The notes below the pieces were generated by a model. That model saw only the letters and a list, made by a program, of their open reading frames with translations, was not told the origin of the DNA and did not search any database. Positions 22,941 through 35,929 of a stretch of DNA of 64,000 bases are shown piece by piece; within the stretch, counting starts at the first letter, position 1; each line of letters begins with the position of its first letter. Made by a program: the position numbers and the translations under genes. The DNA comes from Dicyema japonicum (Eukaryota; Dicyemida; Rhombozoa; Dicyemidae). The DNA lies in contig RDEW01000039.1 of the NCBI GenBank assembly GCA_011109175.1, forward strand, positions 217,681-281,680, in the 5' to 3' direction.

Positions 22941-25900
22941 AAAAACATGCAACGTGCGTTCGATTCGGTGGCGTTAAAACTCTCTCGAGTTGGCAAAAAT
23001 GTTGAAAGGAAAAAAGGAGAAGGGTCACTTGCGTTACCTGATGGTATGAATGTAATTCTTGCCATATCCGAGAGCGTTGTGGCAGATGACCCAAAAGAAT
23101 GGGCGAGGCAGGTAGTCCTGCAGGTACGTAGCAGGCTATCTCGAATGCCCTGGAATGGATGGCCATACTTGGCGGAGCTCTGCAGTGGCAGATTCAGTAC
23201 TGCTATATCTGTGAGTGAACTCAAGAAGATGGCTGTAGGCAAAGAGGGTACTGGTCTAAAGGGGCGGGGACCAGGTGACCACAACTGTCAAAGAGAGCAC
23301 GAGCACCAGAGCTGTGATACGTTGCAGCTCAAGCATGTTTATGAGGTCTTTGCGCGGAATCTCGCTGCAGCGGCAGATGTCCCACTTGAGGACCGTAGAT
23401 TTACCCGCAAGATTCCTCATTGTAAGGTTAACGGTGTAGTGTTAACCTGCATCAATAAGGCTGTGGCTTATGCGGTGGAGGCTAAGCCAGTAGGGTCATT
23501 GGGTGACATCTCCCTAGTGCTGTATGCAGCACAGATCACCTATGAGGAATTGACGGACAAGCCCAGACCACCCAGTAAATGGAGGGAGCAGATCTGTGCC
23601 AAGATTGCTTGGAGACAGACTGAGCTGGAAGCACTGGAGGGGCACATAAGTAGTGTGGCGAGAGGGGTTAGAGGAAAAGCACCGGCTATAGTAAAGGGGC
23701 TAATTAGTAAACTCCGTGTTCCCAAATGGGACCTCAAAGAGTTGAGGAGGGCAAAGGTGGAGTTAGAGGGGGCAATAATGGTGTATAAGAGGAAACTCTA
23801 TACACATGAAAGTCGGTGTAAGAGAAGGAGAGAAAATAATCTGTTTGAGTTTAATCGCAGATTGTTTTACCGTCGCCTACACGAAAATGGCCATAGTGTA
23901 TGTTCCCAGCAGGACGCGGAAATGCTTTCCACATGGGGTAGTATGTGGGAGGCTAAACCACGCAGAGGAAATGCGTGGAATGTCCCGTACAGCGCCGCTC
24001 CTTTCTTGGCGGAATCTTGCGGAATTTTCGATTTTCGCAAGAAATTTGAGGCGGTAGTGAGACATCTCCCTGATTGGAAGACGACCGGGGTCGATAAAGT
24101 TTATAATTTCTTTATCAAAAGATGCACTTCATTACACGAGTCTATGTGTCGTGTATTACAGAAAAGCATCACTAACCCGGAAACGATTCCTGATTGGGCA
24201 TGCACAGGGACAACTTATTTGATCCCAAAGCTGGACAACCCCCAGTCTGCTGCAGATTATCGACCGATAACCTGCATGCCAACCCTGTATAAGCTGATGA
24301 CCAAATTGGTGGCTAATGAGGTCAGGAGCTTTGTAGACGCAAATGGGATTCTCTCCGAGAATCAGTTGGGAACTGTGCGAAATTGTCAGGGGGCAAAAGA
24401 GCAGGCTTTGATCAACAAATGCCTTTCTGTGTCTCACGGAAACTCACTTTTGTCTATGTGGGTGGATGTGAAGAAGGCTTACGATTCAGTTGATCATTCT
24501 TACCTTGTCGAGTGCCTACACAGTCTGTGTATGCCTGTGTGGTTCATCAGCTTTGTAGTGGCTGTGATGAATAGGTGGAGTATTCATCTGAACTATAATA
24601 GGCACCGGATAGGCGAGGTAAAACTCAAGAGGGGGATCCTTCAGGGGATAGCATGTCTCCGCTACTCTTTGTTCTCTGTTTGGAGCCATTGAGTCGCCGC
24701 CTCAATGACCGGTTTGAGCAAATACCAGTTCATTGTGAAGGGGTCTGTTTCAGTACAAATCACCTTCTTTTTATCGATGACTGAAGATGTATGCTCGAAC
24801 AGCCGAGGAGCTCTACTCCATGGGGGTCTGTGCCAGGGAATTCTTTGAGAGTATAGGGCTAGATTTGAATTATTCAAAGTCTGCGACTAACACGCAAGTA
24901 TGTAGCGAGTTAGTAAGAGTCCTAGAGGAACACGAAGGATATAAGTATCTGGGTGTTACCGAATCTCCAAAGTCCCTTATAATGCCTGAGACAAAGCGAC
25001 AAATTACTGAAGGCATCCGTAAAAGAGCAGCGTTATTGTGTAAGACGTCTCTAAATGCAAGGAATTTGTTCCTAGCATTAAATGAGTATGCTGTCTCGCT
25101 GCTAAACTACTACATAGGTGTTGTGGAGTTTGAGCCCAAAGAGTATGATGAGATGGATGTTATGATCCGTGGAGTACTCAGAGAGAACCATGTCCATGTG
25201 TTGGCAGCCAATAAGGAGAGACTATATTTACCCCGTGATAAATTCGGCCGTGGACTGTGTGGAGTAGTCCAACTAAGTGAGCGTATCCTAATGCGAATGC
25301 ACGACACCCTGATAGCTGGGTCAAGTGTGTCTGCTAGGAAGCACGCCATAATAACGACCGAGAAAACACGGGCAACCCACCTAGGCACTATCAGACCTTT
25401 TTTGTCTGCTAAGTATGGTGTTGATGATGGTGGGCTAGTAAATGTGAAGGCGTTGATCGAATTACAATATAATAATTTGATGGAAAAGATCAACTTAAAA
25501 AGCCTTCATAAGGTCCTCTTCAGAGCATTGGACAACCCACATGTCGACCTTAAGTCGTCGACAATATGGCTAAAATACGGTGACAACTCACCTCGATCGG
25601 AGGCGTTGTACACGTATATGCAAGACCGCAATATTTTTTGGGGTCGATCAACAAATACATGTCCCCTTTGTAAGTCAAGGAGCATGTCGATTGATCATTT
25701 AGCCACTCGGTGCAGATCCATGCTCTCCCACGACTATGTGTGGAAGCACAACGAGGTAGTAAGGAATCTTCATCTTCTACTAAGCGATAAGTATGGTATT
25801 TACCACACCAAAAAGTTGCGGACTCATAAGGTGCAATCTGTAGTAGAGAACATCAGGGTCCAAATTAGGGTGAACAGTGTTATCCGTACCTCGGTGCTAG

Positions 25901-26401
25901 TCAAGCACAATAAACCGGACATTGTGGTACACGATAAGAAGTCTGGCCAAGTCCTTATCATAGAGGTTGGCATTACGTCTCAAGACAGTTTGCAGACTGT
26001 AGAGGTGGAGAAAAAAAGGAAGTATGACTTGTTTGCAAACGTGATGGGGCAGATGTTTGGTTGCAAGGTCCTTGTTATTTCAATAGTAATGACGTGGGAA
26101 GGAATTGCAACAAAGTTCCACAAGGGTTATCTGAAGCAGTTGGAGTAGATAGGAAGCTCCAGGCCTATCTACAGTCCACTGTGTTAAAGCGGACCCTAGA
26201 GAGCCTGACACTGGAGTATAGAGGGCAGAGCCCGGAGATGCCATATGGGCAGAGGGTTCAATTGGACAAGGCGCTCTCGGAGTTGTTTCAGCAACCAGAA
26301 TCGAACCTGCCTGAGGAGGCTGGCGAACAGGCAGGCGAGGAAGGTTGTTGATTAAATATATTAACTTTTTTTATTGTTTGTTAAATAAAGTGGGGTGTTT
26401 A
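22941..26401 (+). mobile_element. R2/R4-type non-LTR retrotransposon with restriction-like endonuclease, nearly complete
   Basis: The element is about 3.46 kb. It encodes reverse transcriptase followed by a CCHC finger and a PD-(D/E)xK restriction-like endonuclease, the arrangement of R2/R4/NeSL/CRE elements that nick DNA and prime reverse transcription on the target. The 3' end is an AT-rich tail with aaataaagtgggg. A candidate target-site duplication, tatattattttagt at 22927-22940 and tatattatttagt at 26402-26414, differs by one T. No N-terminal zinc fingers or Myb domain are visible, so it is either R4/Dong-like or slightly 5'-truncated. A related 3' fragment lies at 48418-48893 and a divergent relative at 10980-12975. 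Confidence 0.85.
22947..26351 (+). pseudogene. LINE polyprotein (RT plus restriction-like endonuclease), three frameshifts
   Basis: The frame opens at 22947 with about 350 residues of unassigned N-terminal sequence. RT motifs follow: ADYRPITCMPTLYKLM (from about 24253), VDVKKAYDSVDH (about 24461-24496), then QG and, after a one-base loss near 24646, DSMSPLLFVLCLEPLS. The catalytic box FIDD is followed by a second one-base loss near 24781, and the frame resumes as KMYARTAEEL to 26148. The zinc finger CPLCKSRSMSIDHLATRC lies at 25660-25713. The endonuclease core KPDIVV and VLIIEVGI lies at 25911-25974. A third one-base loss near 26146 separates an acidic C-terminal tail ending at 26351, confirmed by the 48.4-kb copy. 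Without these three lesions the protein would be about 1130 residues. A catalytically decayed but young copy. Confidence 0.85.
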
Positions 26402-26449
26402 TATATTATTTAGTTAAATTAGAATTTCTATTAATACTTAATGGTATAA

Positions 26450-27125
26450 GTGCCTATTGGTATTTTTAATTATCCTGGATACACCGATAAAGAAGTTAAC
26501 AACCAATTATCCACCTCCCATTTGTCGGAAGCCGAGAGACTATCCGATAACATTTACAAGATAATAGAGGGGATTATTTTCAAACTAATCTCTCACCGTA
26601 CCAATAGGGCTCACGCAAGGTCGTGTGAAGACTGTTTCTTCCTGCTAAATTCTGAAGTCCAGAAGGCCATTGATAGTCGAAATGAACCTGTTTGCCTGGA
26701 TATTCCAAGACAGTGTTTGCCACGGAGTTCTTTAAACTTGTGTCGGCGGATGTTCTAAAGTATTTGTTTAGTGATAAAAACATTTCTTATCCGAAAGGGA
26801 GTCATTTGTTAAAGGCATAACACCTTCTTACTACAGAAAATTTACTGCCAGTATTCGAATATGCATGTCCCTCCTGGAGCTCGATGATTTCTGAATCGTC
26901 GTTTCAAAAATTAGAAGCCGCACAACTTGCTGCCTTGAAAATAATAAATAAGAAAACTGTGGATAACGTATTGAATGTTAAAGAACACCTACGGTGGAGA
27001 GTGAAGTCATTTCTACAGTGGGCAATAAAAACCGGCTGTCCGCTTTCACTCTCTATATCTGACTATCTAGAAAATGCGGGAAATCTATGGAGAATGAGCT
27101 CCATAGCTACAGGAGTCTGTTAGTA
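26450..27125 (+). pseudogene. Jockey-like LINE fragment (C-terminal region)
   Basis: The clearest part is 26880-27120: ESSFQKLEAAQLAALKIINK, preceded in another frame by LLPVFEYACPSW. The pattern (PxxEYACPxW, then QKLExAQxAALKII) is the region after reverse transcriptase in jockey/CR1-type LINEs. A block at 26812-26905 is repeated almost exactly at 21458-21550 (cataacaccttcttactaca, actgccagtattcgaatatg). Multiple frameshifts. Confidence 0.55.
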
Positions 27126-27484
27126 AAGCACGAAGAGACCATTTACATATAACATTATCAATCCTGTGTACATGCGGACATATTCTGCATTTCCATCCTT
27201 TCTGAGTTCAGTCCACGTAGTCTTATGCTTCGCATTATGGTCGAATGCAGAATTGTAAATGAAGTAGTAAAACATTTTACAAAATTGCACGAGCGATTCT
27301 CCTGACATATTCCTCCTCCTGGCATGCCTACCCATACAGAGTTCTCTCCATGGACAGTGTCCCACTTTAGCATTTCAATCTCCACACAAAAAGGTCATAA
27401 ACGATCTTTTTAGATCAGAGATAGTATCCGTTATTATTATAGGCACGTACGCGATGCCAAGATCATGACAAAACAGTTTACAAT

Positions 27485-28260
27485 CTAATTAACGTCGCCA
27501 TTTTTTTCTCGATCCGTTGCCATGTTACGTAGCATATCTAGATCGTCCCCATCTATAAGGCACTTTCCAATCCTCCTGAGATTTTCATCTAGAATAACCG
27601 GCAGTGTTGTCCTCGTCCGGTCGCGGAAACGAAAAGCTTCTAAGACAAAATACACCTCCATTGCTATGTTGGCAGGGGTCCCCATATCGTGGCGTAGTAT
27701 GTGACGAAAGAACCTCCATCTTGAATCAGTAATATCACATGATATTGGCTCAGTCCCTGTTTTCTTGTATAAGATTTCGTACGGCATTTTGAAAAAGCTT
27801 CTGGAAGAAAGAAGTGCTTGGAGATGATTTCTGTGAAAAGAATTAAACTTTTCGAGTTCCTCCCTGCACATGCCCATGTACCGGCATTATATAATAGGAT
27901 TGGCCTCACTAGGGCATTGTATAGTCTCATTCGAGTTTTAGAATCAAGCCCTTTATGCAGAAGCCAGGTCTTATTCATTTTGTGAAATCGACATTAGTTA
28001 GAGTCTTCCTTCGTGTTATATCTTCAGTGTCACCGAGAAGGGATCCTAGTTTTTTGATCTACACCAGTGCTCCTCGTTCCTTTCCTCCCATGGTATCCGT
28101 TAGTGACATGTAAAACAGATCAAGTTCATCTGGATTTGTAGAAACCCTCGCCATTGTGATCGCGTAGACATTAATTATGGATTTAAAGGAATTATCAGTC
28201 CTCCCACTCTTAATCTGAAGTACTGCAATTCTGTCATTCACCCATCACACTCTGTGGATT
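27485..28260 (-). pseudogene. GDDL-type LINE relic: endonuclease stub joined to C-terminal region
   Basis: On the minus strand, 28241-28059 encodes part of an AP-type endonuclease (FKSIINVYAITMARVSTNPD, then ELDLFYMSLTDTMG). From 27978 to 27485 comes the post-RT region: LDSKTRMRLYNALVRPILLY, then DSRWRFFRHILRHDMGTPAN, TLPVILDENLRRIG and GDDLDMLRNMATDRE. The whole reverse transcriptase between the two parts is missing. Tails of the same family occur near 35930, 41150, 42063 and 51650. Confidence 0.7.
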
Positions 28261-28269
28261 CTCCCATCA

Positions 28270-30540
28270 AGACATTGATGTATAGCAAGGCCAGGTTAGT
28301 AGTGGTTACATTCGGAGTGTTGTAATATAAGTCTAAACTCTCCGTAATTCTCCTCAACTGCATCCTTCACTTTATTCTTTTTTATACTGAATAGTGACCT
28401 TATATGATGTTAAGTCATTTATCAAATCCTCCCTTTTCCGTTTTTCTTTTAAGCTTCGATCGCTAAATGACGCCAATGTCTAGAGATTATTCGACATGTG
28501 TGAAAAAACAGCATCTGCGGTCGAGCGTCCACTAAAATAAAAAAAATTTATATTTTAAAATAAATCGATTGCAAAAATAAAGTTGATTATCAAATTTAAA
28601 ATATGTTTTATTTCAAATAATTTTCTCACTCAAATTGGACGAAAGTTCGCATCGAAGACATACGAACCCCGCGAAAGGCTTTTGCTGTGATATAGGCTAG
28701 AAATGGCAGTTATCAGTACGCTCACACGATTTTGTAAAGGACTTTAATTATAATAAATCGGTTGTTATTGATTCATTACAACTGCTTTACAATCAAAATG
28801 AGATCAAACCCCTATTAATGGGATTATTATTTATTGTCAAGAATCACTGCTTTTAAAGATGTCCTTGGCTAACTAATCGATCGTTCCATTTTGACTTGTA
28901 ACCTTATCGGGGAATAATTGTCAGAGGTAGAAGAGGAAATTTAGTCCATTATGGGGGATTAATACAAAAATAGACATGGCTTAGGCATAAATAGACCATA
29001 GCTGGACTCATCTCGTGTTTTCAGAGGCTTGAATATTATTATAGTGTTTCCCGACCATTTGCGTCACTTTCTAATCATTAACATTGGGATAACGGTAAAT
29101 ATATTTTTGGATAAAAGAACATCTTTAAAACTCATAATGAGGTCGGATTGTTAGTGTCATAAAGATCAAGAGAGGAAGAGTTTTTTCAGGATCGTCTACC
29201 TAATTTCCTATAGGAGCCATCCGAACCAGAAATTAAATCAATGAGAAATTTTTCTACAATCCTTCAAAAATCTGAAGAGGGAATTGATAATTCGATATCT
29301 TTGATGATGCCTGTATCCATCATTTTACTGACAATCTCCAATGTTCCATTACCCCTTACCCGGTAAATCCTATAAGTTAGTAAACATAACAAAAAAAGCT
29401 TAATTATTAAGATCGTTTGATAATTATAATCAATAATTAACTCCCTTATTCGTCCTCATTACAGACTTTACCATTCGATCCACGCTTCCTCGTTCCTACA
29501 TCTCGCATTATAGGTCGCGTTCATCTTGAGGAGATTTAGACATTCGTGCGATAGTAGTATATCACCATCTAAAAGACCGACACCAACATTGTAGAATGTT
29601 AAATTACTTAATTTCCTTTTTTGTAATTACATGCCACATTTTTTAATTTATGGAGAATAAATATCCTAAAGCCATCTGAGAAAATGCACTGATTATTTAA
29701 TACCTCGGAGATACCGGAAGGAGTTAGTTAATGTGTAATTATGGTAAATCCAGATCCCACGGTCGGAATAAAATGCATGCTTGTCAAGCATCCATATCTG
29801 GCAAGCTGGAAACCCATTCACTAGTGCAGGTAAATGATAGATGCATTAGGCGGCTTCTTTGCGGGTGAATCTACTTTCTTAAGGTTTGAAAGAGACATCT
29901 TCGATTGGGTAGGTAGCAGTGTAGGAATTACTAATCGATTTGATAGCAAATATTTAAGTTTGTGAAATCACTAATATGTTATAGAGGCTTGCTACTATGC
30001 AAAGAATCAAATCATTAAAAAAAATCAAAAAATTAAGTTTTTATCATAATTATGGAATTAAAAAAATAAGTGTATCCGATGAAAACTCATTATAAATTAC
30101 GTAGCATCCAGAAAATCTCCACAACACAGAAAAGGGCCTTCAAACTAACTGAGAGATGGTATACAGGGGAAAACATCAAATCACCGACGCCCATGGAGAC
30201 ATTAATCAAAAAAACAAAAATGGACTTTAATGCCAAAAAGGAAGTGCTCGCCCTCAACGAACTTGTGTAGACTCAAGATCAACAAGAGCAAAGATGAGAT
30301 CCTTTATCCAATTCGTCGGGATCAATTATTATCTTGGTATTTAATTTTATAGATGTACAATTTCATCATCTTAAACCTTACATTCTACTTTTTGACAAAA
30401 CAGAAAAATTATCACTACGATTTAATATTTAGGCGAATACAATATTCAATATTAAGAAATTGGTTAATTTTCGAGTACTGACGTATACTGTTGTTCTCCA
30501 ATAAATTTATTAACTGTTCACAGCATAAATGTGATATATA
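28270..30540. other. No recognised gene
   Basis: Nothing assignable on either strand. The frame at 30070-30270 is lysine-rich and unassigned; its left flank resembles 36345-36440. Confidence 0.45.
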
Positions 30541-30547
30541 TTTTTCA

Positions 30548-30845
30548 GTCATGGGAATGTATTGGAATTGTATTAAATATTATTGTTCAAAGTCGTTGTT
30601 CGAATGATGACAGTAAAAAACCAGACTTTCCCATCAACCAGTTAACAAATTTTTTGAATTAAGAGATTTTGTACAATGTAGTTCCATCAAATACATCGCA
30701 ATCGATTTTGCTGAAGATTTCTTACGCTCATTTCTGATGTTGACCTCCACTGGATTAGGCAAATATTGAAATGGAAGATAACGTGATTGGAGCTGAAGCT
30801 AACAATGTCACAGAGATGTACTTTCGTTATAATAATATAATCAGA
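30548..30845. repeat. Direct repeat D, copy 1
   Basis: About 300 bases matching 37817-38105 at high identity (tattggaattgtattaaata, accagttaacaaattttt, gtacaatgtagttccatcaa, cctccactggatta). The spacing is about 7.27 kb and the orientation the same. Weaker similarity extends to the left (29995-30110 with 36345-36440). It looks like the non-coding tail of a mobile element or a segmental duplication; no frame is conserved. Confidence 0.8.
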
Positions 30846-31217
30846 CAAAATTAAAACTCCAAGATGGATTAACGGCTCCGGATCATTAACGAGTGTCTCC
30901 ACATTAAACATACCTGGGATCGTACAAGAAATAATAAGAACTTCATAGAATAAATTAGAGCAAACGCGAACAATCAGAGAAGAAATAAGACCTTCATAGA
31001 ATAAATTATAACAAACGTTGAAAATCAAAAAAGAAATTAGAACAAATTCATTTAATAAATTACGATTATTTTTGCTTGAATAAATCCAATGATGTTTCGA
31101 TGAATAAGGCAATGTTGCTTTTTAAAATTATTTTTATCTTTTGACCACATCTCACATTACAGACTGAAATTGTCGAGAATAAGCAAAATTAAAAAATATG
31201 TCAATACGTTCTATATA

Positions 31218-31313
31218 ATTTCTTCATAATTGAAAGCAACGTAATGAATTGATGAATCAAAGGATTATTTAATAAAAGTTTGATGAATCTACCACTTTAA
31301 ATTATGAAGAAAT
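31218..31313. repeat. Palindromic MITE family C, copy 2
   Basis: Left end atttcttcataattgaaag and right end attatgaagaaat are both present. The following 140 bases, with ccccacaagagagacaa and gttgaccatattaaaatat, are shared with the other copies. Confidence 0.75.
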
Positions 31314-31459
31314 GTTAATATAAAGAAATATATCGAAATTCAAAAAACAACATTGCCCCACAAGAGAGACAACCATAACGTTTATAATAAGTTTTATTAT
31401 TTATGGTTGACCATATTAAAATATAATTTTTTACTAATATAAATAATAATTATTTATTT

Positions 31460-33820
31460 GATTCATTATGTGCAAGCTCAGTATACCTAAACTTTTACTC
31501 ATTTTTTTACAACTATGCTCATAATTGTAACTATTATAATAAGTAAAGGGGGACTCATTTGGTTTTCCAAGTTTGGTTGGATGTGGGCCAACTTTTACAT
31601 TGTTGAAATTGTGTTTCTATTTGTGGATTTGATGTATATCTGTGTTAGTGTTATGAATTACCTGCAACCAAGCTTTTTGATAACAATCATAGGAATTTTT
31701 TCTTGTCGTCTTGAGTAGGTTAGTTTATGGAATTTAAGGTATTTTCGACCTCCACTGGTGTGTATGATTATGACGACATCTTGATTTTATCAAAACCAAG
31801 GGTCGACCTTCATACTTTTATGATGTAAGTGCTGTTTTGAGTTTAGAGCTTTATTCAATCGAGTTCCTTTTTGCTGAAATCATTACTGTTTATCTTCTAA
31901 AGGTTTTTGCTCTAAAGAGGGACCTTGGTTTATTAAACGCGTAGGTGATTTTTCTCCATTCGTCCATTTTTTTAATTTTAAAGTTCATATTTCGCTATAC
32001 TGCATTCGGATTTGGTCTCTAATTTTTGGGGATGACCTTTGGATGTTTTTAGACTATTACGTTTCTTTTATTCTTCGTTTTGTTGTCAAACATTTATGTA
32101 TGATTTGATTTATCTTTCTGTTGTAAATACCTTCATTGCTCCGAGTGAATTGAATGTACTGAATCTTTCTGTTAACATAGGAAACTGCACTATTGAGTGA
32201 AAGACAGCATCGAAATCTGCAAAGTTTATGTCCGCCTATTGCTCAAAATCTTTCCAGTAATGTTTCTGTAATGCAAGAAAGTTTTTCGAGTTCTTTCAGA
32301 GATGAGCTCGATTATATTCAATCACTGAATTTATGTTGAGTTGAATGATGGGAAGAGGTTTCGCCGGTCCCGGATTAGGTTTGATATCTTCAGACTAGCA
32401 GTTTCATCAACATTGGCTTTTTGATAGTCGAAGTGGATGTTGGAGACAAACCACCCATTATGCCAATTAGTGAAAAAACAAGCGATTATTGATTTGATAG
32501 AGTTAAGGCCAAATTCGGAACGAAACTGGGGTTATTCTTGGATATAAAAATAATTTGATATTTTCCCGATTCTCATTGTTTATCTAAATTTGTAATGGTC
32601 TAAGTAACAACTACGAAAACATATAAAGAAATAACAAATCTTTTAAGAATATTTATCAATACAATCATACTTTCGAAATCATACCATTAGCCTTATTGAA
32701 GGTTGATAAAGAAAAGGTCATCAAAGATATCTTGAGACTTGATGATTCAACAAGAGAGAGAGTGAGTAAGGAATGAGGTCCAAAAATGTCAAATTTTAAT
32801 GGATCAGGTTGGAGGATCCGCTAGACCTAGGAAGAGAGCACGTGACTGAGAAAAAGATTCGGAAAGTACCTACTATTATGATTTCTCAACTTAGCCTATT
32901 ACTGTAAGTGAGGTTAATGAAGTAAGAATACATCCTTAGTGTCTAAAAGAAAATAAAGGTGACACCAACAATATCAGTTAATCCTCAGGAAACTGTAAAG
33001 ACGGAAACTAATAAGGAAGACGAGCAATCTACGAAAATGAGGAGATTGATCGAAAGACTTATCTCTAATACACATTAGCTATACAAGAATCCAAAATATT
33101 ACATGTGACAGTCCCTTGGTGAAACGCTCTATAACAGATTTCAAAAAAAATTAATAATAAACTCAATAGAAAACGACAAATATTTATAAATGTTTTAAAT
33201 ATTATTAGAGAAGGTCATTTTTGATTAAAACTAAAATTTAAAGTAATAAAGCGTACTTGTATGGTTTAGTAAGATTCGACAAAAAACACTCAAAAAAATA
33301 AAGAATTCTGGACTATAAGTGAAATTGGGGCACTAGATCCTGATTATATGGTAAAGAAAATTTAATGGAATAAAAGATTTCAAATTAATATAGTTATTTC
33401 AACTGGTTCTATGCAACGCAAAAACATTGTCCACAAATCCTCCGACCACATCGATAATCGCAATTTAATGTAAAGACCGATATAAACAAATTTACGTAGA
33501 TATTCAGAAATCATTAAAAATGGATTTGATGAAATAAATGGAAATTACAGGTTTATTACTTCCCCGAAATCGAGGAACTATGGACAAGGTTTTGTAATAC
33601 ACAATGACTATATTCCTGGATTATATCGCTTCTGGAATTGTGTATTCATCATATTAATAATATCAGATCCATGTGACTATTGACTCCTTTTATAAATTCG
33701 TTGTCTCTGAACTGTTTTCACACATTTGTATACAAAAGATTGAGAAACATTGATTTACATCATATAACTTGTATCATGAAATAAATAATAAAATTCAATT
33801 AAAACGTGGAATCTCTTACT
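31460..33820. other. Mostly unassigned, possible LINE scraps
   Basis: On the minus strand near 32300-32180, NFADFDAVFHSI recalls the ADFDxAFDSV palm motif of a reverse transcriptase, but the neighbouring motifs are missing. The rest, including the hydrophobic frame 31515-31718, is unassigned. Confidence 0.3.
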
Positions 33821-33824
33821 CTAA

Positions 33825-34475
33825 CAGATTTCAAAGTTCTGGATGCGCTCACGGTTCACATAATGCATCTCAAAAACGACCAACAACACCTGCTACGAAC
33901 AATATGACATTCTACTTTCAATAGACAAGTCTCTCAAGCAAACAGTCGAGTCACTAATTAACGTCCGCTTCGACGAACTTGGTTGGAAACAATGTAAGCT
34001 TCCCTCTGGATTTGGGGGAAGTCGGAATAAGATCGGCGCTGGAGGTTGCGTACCCGGCATACCTATCGTCTCTCTCAAGCTGCAGCCATTTGACACGGCA
34101 AGTCCTTCATAACACAATTTTGCTGGAATGAGTCATTTGACGAAGCTTGTCGGAAATGGAACGGGTCCGAACTCAAAATCCCTGAAGACACAACAAACCA
34201 AAGTAATTGGGATAACATTGTCTGCCCCAAACTTTTGGAAGACCTTAAAAAAGACGCAAATCAACATTGTCTGGCTGTTTGGTGTCAGCTTCAAGTAGAG
34301 GGAGTGGAGCATGGCTTGGTGCAATACCTTGCCCAAACCTCGGGACCTTTTTGGACGACGATTCTTTGAAGATTGGAATCGGACAAAGGCTGGGACTAGA
34401 CGTTTGCCAGGAGCACCGATGCCGATGCGGGAAAACAGCCAGTGGAATGATTAAAAAAGTCCAAACAGTATAAAT
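33825..34475 (+). pseudogene. LINE C-terminal fragment with PHxCxCG-type domain
   Basis: The + strand frames read SLINVRFDELGWKQCKLP, then IRSALEVAYPAYLSSL, and from 34267 [20 protein letters not shown] followed by [20 protein letters not shown] and CQEHRCRCG. This matches a widespread animal RT protein tail (GLGIRSAxxxAxPAYLxS; SGAWLxAIPxPNLGxxLDDxxLrIxxGxRLG; CxxHxCxCG). Several frameshifts. The minus-strand RT start at 46735-47165 may belong to the same family. Confidence 0.7.
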
Positions 34476-34703
34476 CTCCACAGTGGTGAATATATAACAT
34501 TAATTTTCCAACTCGTTTATATAACAATATAATTAAGGATATTCAAAGGTGTTCGTAATCTTTCAAAGATGGACGATCAAAATTACAAAAATCCAAAATA
34601 AATAAAATACCAAATTTACGTAAACATAATTTTTCAGCGATTCTCGCTAACCATCCTTGGAAGAAATAGCATGGAGGATACAGTATGACCCTGATGACTC
34701 AGT

Positions 34704-34799
34704 GTTTCTTCATAGTTATAAGTAGCATGATGAAATGATAAATCAAAGATTTACTTGATAAAAGTTTGATAAATCTTGCACTTTCAATTATGAAGAAAT
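34704..34799. repeat. Palindromic MITE family C, copy 3
   Basis: Right end ctttcaattatgaagaaat is intact; left end is tttcttcatagttataag. The surrounding 34440-34950 is homologous to 38275-38850 on both sides (tcgctaaccatcct, agcatgg-ggatacagtatgacc), so these two copies were duplicated as part of a larger segment. Confidence 0.75.
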
Positions 34800-35064
34800 A
34801 TTAATATAAACAAATGTTGAAAAAATCAATAGAAGTAACACTGCACCACAAGGAAGGTAATTATAGCGTGTATCATAAACTTAATTAATAATAGTTAAAT
34901 ATATTAAAATATAAATTTAAACTAATATAATTAAAAAATATATAATTAAACTAGATACTTGCGCACGCTCGCATGCACATGGAGCGCCTGTAGCGAGCTT
35001 CGATTATTTGACAAACGACGCTGAGTCTCTCCTGAGACCTCCACATCCCAGACTTTTTAGGCAT

Positions 35065-35270
35065 GTGTTCTCAATTAAGTCAACCGACTGCTATGCTGTT
35101 CTGGTGATTCGTCAGTCGGCATTGTAGTGCACGTGTCCTCAATTCTGTTAACCAAGTGCTATACTGTTCTGCTGATTCTTCATCCCACAATTGTTTTGTA
35201 CGTGTCTTCAATTCGCTTAACCGACTGCTATGCTGTTCTGCTTATTCTTCATCCCGCATGTGCTTAGGAA
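35065..35270. repeat. Three-unit minisatellite, 68-69 bp period
   Basis: Units start with gtgtyctcaattnngttaac at 35065, 35133 and 35202, each containing ccgactgctatgctgttctg and gattcttcatccc or variants. GC-richer than its surroundings. No coding or transposon context was recognised. Confidence 0.8.
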
Positions 35271-35929
35271 ACTTGAAAAGAGTAATTATTATTGCATTTG
35301 TAACAAGAAGATTGTTTAAATGCAGTTTATAAATCAAGCTTGGATTTTTTACCCACGTGGGCTGTCTCATATTGTCCCCATCTTCGGGATCTCTGGGATC
35401 TCGTATTTATACATAGAAATGATTAAAGTTGAATATGGGCTGTTTCCCATTATCACCTTTCTCACGCCACATGACAGGATGATATTGATCGAACTTTTCA
35501 TAACTCAAATTCTTCATATCTGGTTCACTCACTTTTTCTGAATTTTAATTAGTATAGACCAGAGGTTTTCAGAAATATTTCTCGCGGCACAGTCATCGTA
35601 AATAAAATAATCCACGGCACACATGAAAAATAAAAAATTTTAGTGTGAGTTGATCAAAAAGAATCAAAGAAACCTTGATTAAAAGATTAACAAAAGTACT
35701 TCAAGGCAATTGACAACCCTCATGTTGATGTTATATCTTCAATATTGTGGTTAAACTATACTAACATTGAAACTAATTGTAAGGCATTCAAGACAGGAAT
35801 CTATTTTGGTAAGGATCAAAGATATGTCGTCATTGAAAATCAGATTCATCTCTGTTGAGATTTGGTTTCCAAATGCAGGACTAAGTTGCGTTATGATTTC
35901 ATGTGGTGACATGATAAGCTAATCTAGAG

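Noticed and set aside
22931-23284. 117-codon minus-strand frame
   Set aside because: It lies entirely opposite the LINE coding sequence and shows no motif; it is a shadow of the plus-strand frame.
25110-25493. 127-codon minus-strand frame
   Set aside because: Antisense shadow of the LINE polyprotein.
31755-31830. Gypsy-like reverse transcriptase (VYDYDDILILSK)
   Set aside because: A YDDIL string alone is not enough; no protease, RNase H, integrase or LTR was found nearby, and the downstream frame is closed.
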